Source of the DNA: Massilia varians
GTDB lineage: Bacteria > Pseudomonadota > Gammaproteobacteria > Burkholderiales > Burkholderiaceae_D
Direction: 5' to 3'
DNA: 64,000 nt
Assembly (NCBI RefSeq): GCF_027923905.1
Contig: NZ_AP026966.1
Coordinates: 2,543,001 to 2,607,000 of the forward strand
The position numbers and the translations under genes were made by a program. The notes below the pieces were generated by a model, which was given only the letters and a program-made list of their open reading frames with translations, was not told the DNA's origin and made no database searches. Shown piece by piece: positions 62,919 to 64,000 of the stretch; position 1 is the stretch's first letter; every line of letters begins with the position of its first letter.

Positions 62919-64000
62919 TCAGGCGTCGAAGCGCAGCACGTAGTGGCCGGCAACCAGGTGGTGGCCGGAGGGCAGCAGGTAGGGCTGTTCCTGCGTGGCT
63001 TGCGCGATCGGCGCCACCAGCTTCAGTTCCGCGTCGAGATGGAACAGGGCCTGGGTCTCGGACAGGCGCACGATGCGCAAGCCCTCGCCGGTGGCTTCCC
63101 AGCTGAAGGCATTGCGCGAGAGGCCGAGGCGGTCGGCGCTGGCCGCCGCGCTGCCGTCGAGCTGGCGCAGGAAAGCCGGGCCGTCGAGCACCCGCAGCGC
63201 GGCCAGCGCCGGCATGCCGCGCCCGAACACCAGGCGGGCGCCGGCCGCCGCCGGCTGTTCCAGTCCTTGCGGCAGCGCGAGCACGGCTGCGTAGCGCTCC
63301 GCCATGCCGGCTGTCACCGCGTGCAGCCGCAGGCTGGCGCCGTCGCGCGGCGCGAACTGCGACGGCACCTTGACGCGCTGGCGTCCGGCCGCGGTGATCG
63401 CGTGCACCTCGTCGGCCTCGTCCACCAGGAAGCGAATCAGGCTATCCTTGCCCGGCGCGGCCGGGATCAGGCTTCCATCCAGGCCGCTATCCAGGCCGAT
63501 CTCGAGCGCAGCGGCGCCGGTGTCGCGGTAGCGGCTCAGGCGCGGCAGCGCCAGCGCGGCCAGCGTGATGCGGTGGCGCGCCACCGGCGCATAGGTCGCA
63601 TCGTTCTCGAGCGCGGGCGTGGAGGCGGCTGGCGCGGCCGCGAGCGGCATGGCAGTCATTTCGCTGTCGGCGATGGGGGCTGCGCGCGGCTTCCACACCG
63701 ACGGCGCGCGCGGCGGCGCGGCGCTCGGGGCCTCGGCCGGACGGGCCCGCCCTGGCGCGCCGGCCCGCTGGATCCTGAGCAGCAGGCGCTGGCCGGCGCC
63801 GTCGGGGCCGCCCTTCTTGCCGCGGATGACGTAGTAGCCGCCGGCCGCGTCGAACTGGCAGTCCAGGCTGTCCTTGGGACGCACCTGCACTTCGATGTCG
63901 CTGTCGGCGCCGTCGTTGATGAGGAGGATGCCGGCGTCGAGACCGAAGGGCCAGCCCGGCACCGCGAAGGTGGCGCTGGTCTCGTCCTGGCCGACCACGG
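62919..64000 (-). CDS. FHA-like protein, 5' end outside window
   Basis: At least 359 residues, partial at the N-terminus. The visible N-terminal part has beta-rich sequence with DAGILLINDGADS, a long Pro/Ala-rich linker (about 85-140) and a C-terminal FHA-like domain (about 255-359) with ARLVFGRG, DRLGLSRNAFSWEATGEGL and ALFHLDAE. It is immediately upstream of the SH3-protein gene. Another FHA reader close to the same kinase and phosphatase supports a phospho-signalling locus. The first visible codon is a GTG, but the true start may lie beyond. Confidence 0.62.
   Translation of the reverse strand, partial: VVGQDETSATFAVPGWPFGLDAGILLINDGADSDIEVQVRPKDSLDCQFDAAGGYYVIRGKKGGPDGAGQRLLLRIQRAGAPGRARPAEAPSAAPPRAPSVWKPRAAPIADSEMTAMPLAAAPAASTPALENDATYAPVARHRITLAALALPRLSRYRDTGAAALEIGLDSGLDGSLIPAAPGKDSLIRFLVDEADEVHAITAAGRQRVKVPSQFAPRDGASLRLHAVTAGMAERYAAVLALPQGLEQPAAAGARLVFGRGMPALAALRVLDGPAFLRQLDGSAAASADRLGLSRNAFSWEATGEGLRIVRLSETQALFHLDAELKLVAPIAQATQEQPYLLPSGHHLVAGHYVLRFDA

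Overview
High-GC DNA whose gene content fits a betaproteobacterium of the Oxalobacteraceae, most like Massilia/Telluria/Duganella. The pointers are a PEP-CTERM protein, several TonB-dependent receptors, bacterial NHEJ (Ku plus LigD) and many betaproteobacterial-type detoxification genes. This placement is inferred from gene content only. I see no rRNA, tRNA, CRISPR array, phage or insertion sequence.

Layout. 0.3-9.6 kb is a DNA-repair and stress block: ligD, a catalase, an App1-type phosphatase, an S41 peptidase, ku with a small membrane protein, and a stress-type short-chain dehydrogenase. 9.8-18.8 kb holds a diguanylate cyclase gene broken by an in-frame TAG, a SulP transporter, an outer-membrane DUF1302 protein, an acyltransferase, an ArsC-like protein, a beta-helix lipoprotein, a thioesterase and an EEP-family nuclease/phosphatase. 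18.9-30.5 kb holds a secreted M1 aminopeptidase, an ene-reductase with its ArsR regulator, an aspartoacylase-like enzyme, an acyltransferase, azoR-pirin divergent from a LysR regulator, and psd. 30.6-37.4 kb is a tandem array of three related TonB-dependent receptors; the middle copy is frame-disrupted at both ends. 37.4-42.9 kb holds two transporters, a PEP-CTERM protein with a good sigma-54-type promoter, HD and RNase H genes, and small exported proteins.

The most unusual part is 43.1-54.3 kb, seven same-strand genes, several overlapping by ATGA. They encode a transpeptidase-domain (penicillin-binding-like) membrane protein with a large unknown N-terminal half, two proteins I cannot assign, an SPFH-like protein, a protein with two Lon/S16-like domains (one apparently catalytic, one dead), a zinc-ribbon/SPFH-like/coiled-coil protein, and a SHOCT-Ser/Thr-kinase-FGE fusion. 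On the opposite strand at 57.9-64 kb lie a zinc-ribbon/FHA protein, a PP2C phosphatase, an SH3 membrane protein and a second FHA-like protein that runs off the window. Together they look like a phosphorylation-based envelope or stress signalling locus (writer, eraser, readers, scaffold, possible protease). Unrelated genes lie between the two halves: a pirin, an MFS/Fe-S-type regulator pair, a GNAT and a broken MFS gene. The joint function is inference; I do not recognise the whole set as a described system.

Three genes carry inactivating lesions: the diguanylate cyclase, the second receptor and the MFS exporter at 60.6-61.9 kb. Each lesion is a single local event in an otherwise intact gene, so they are either recent mutations or sequence errors.
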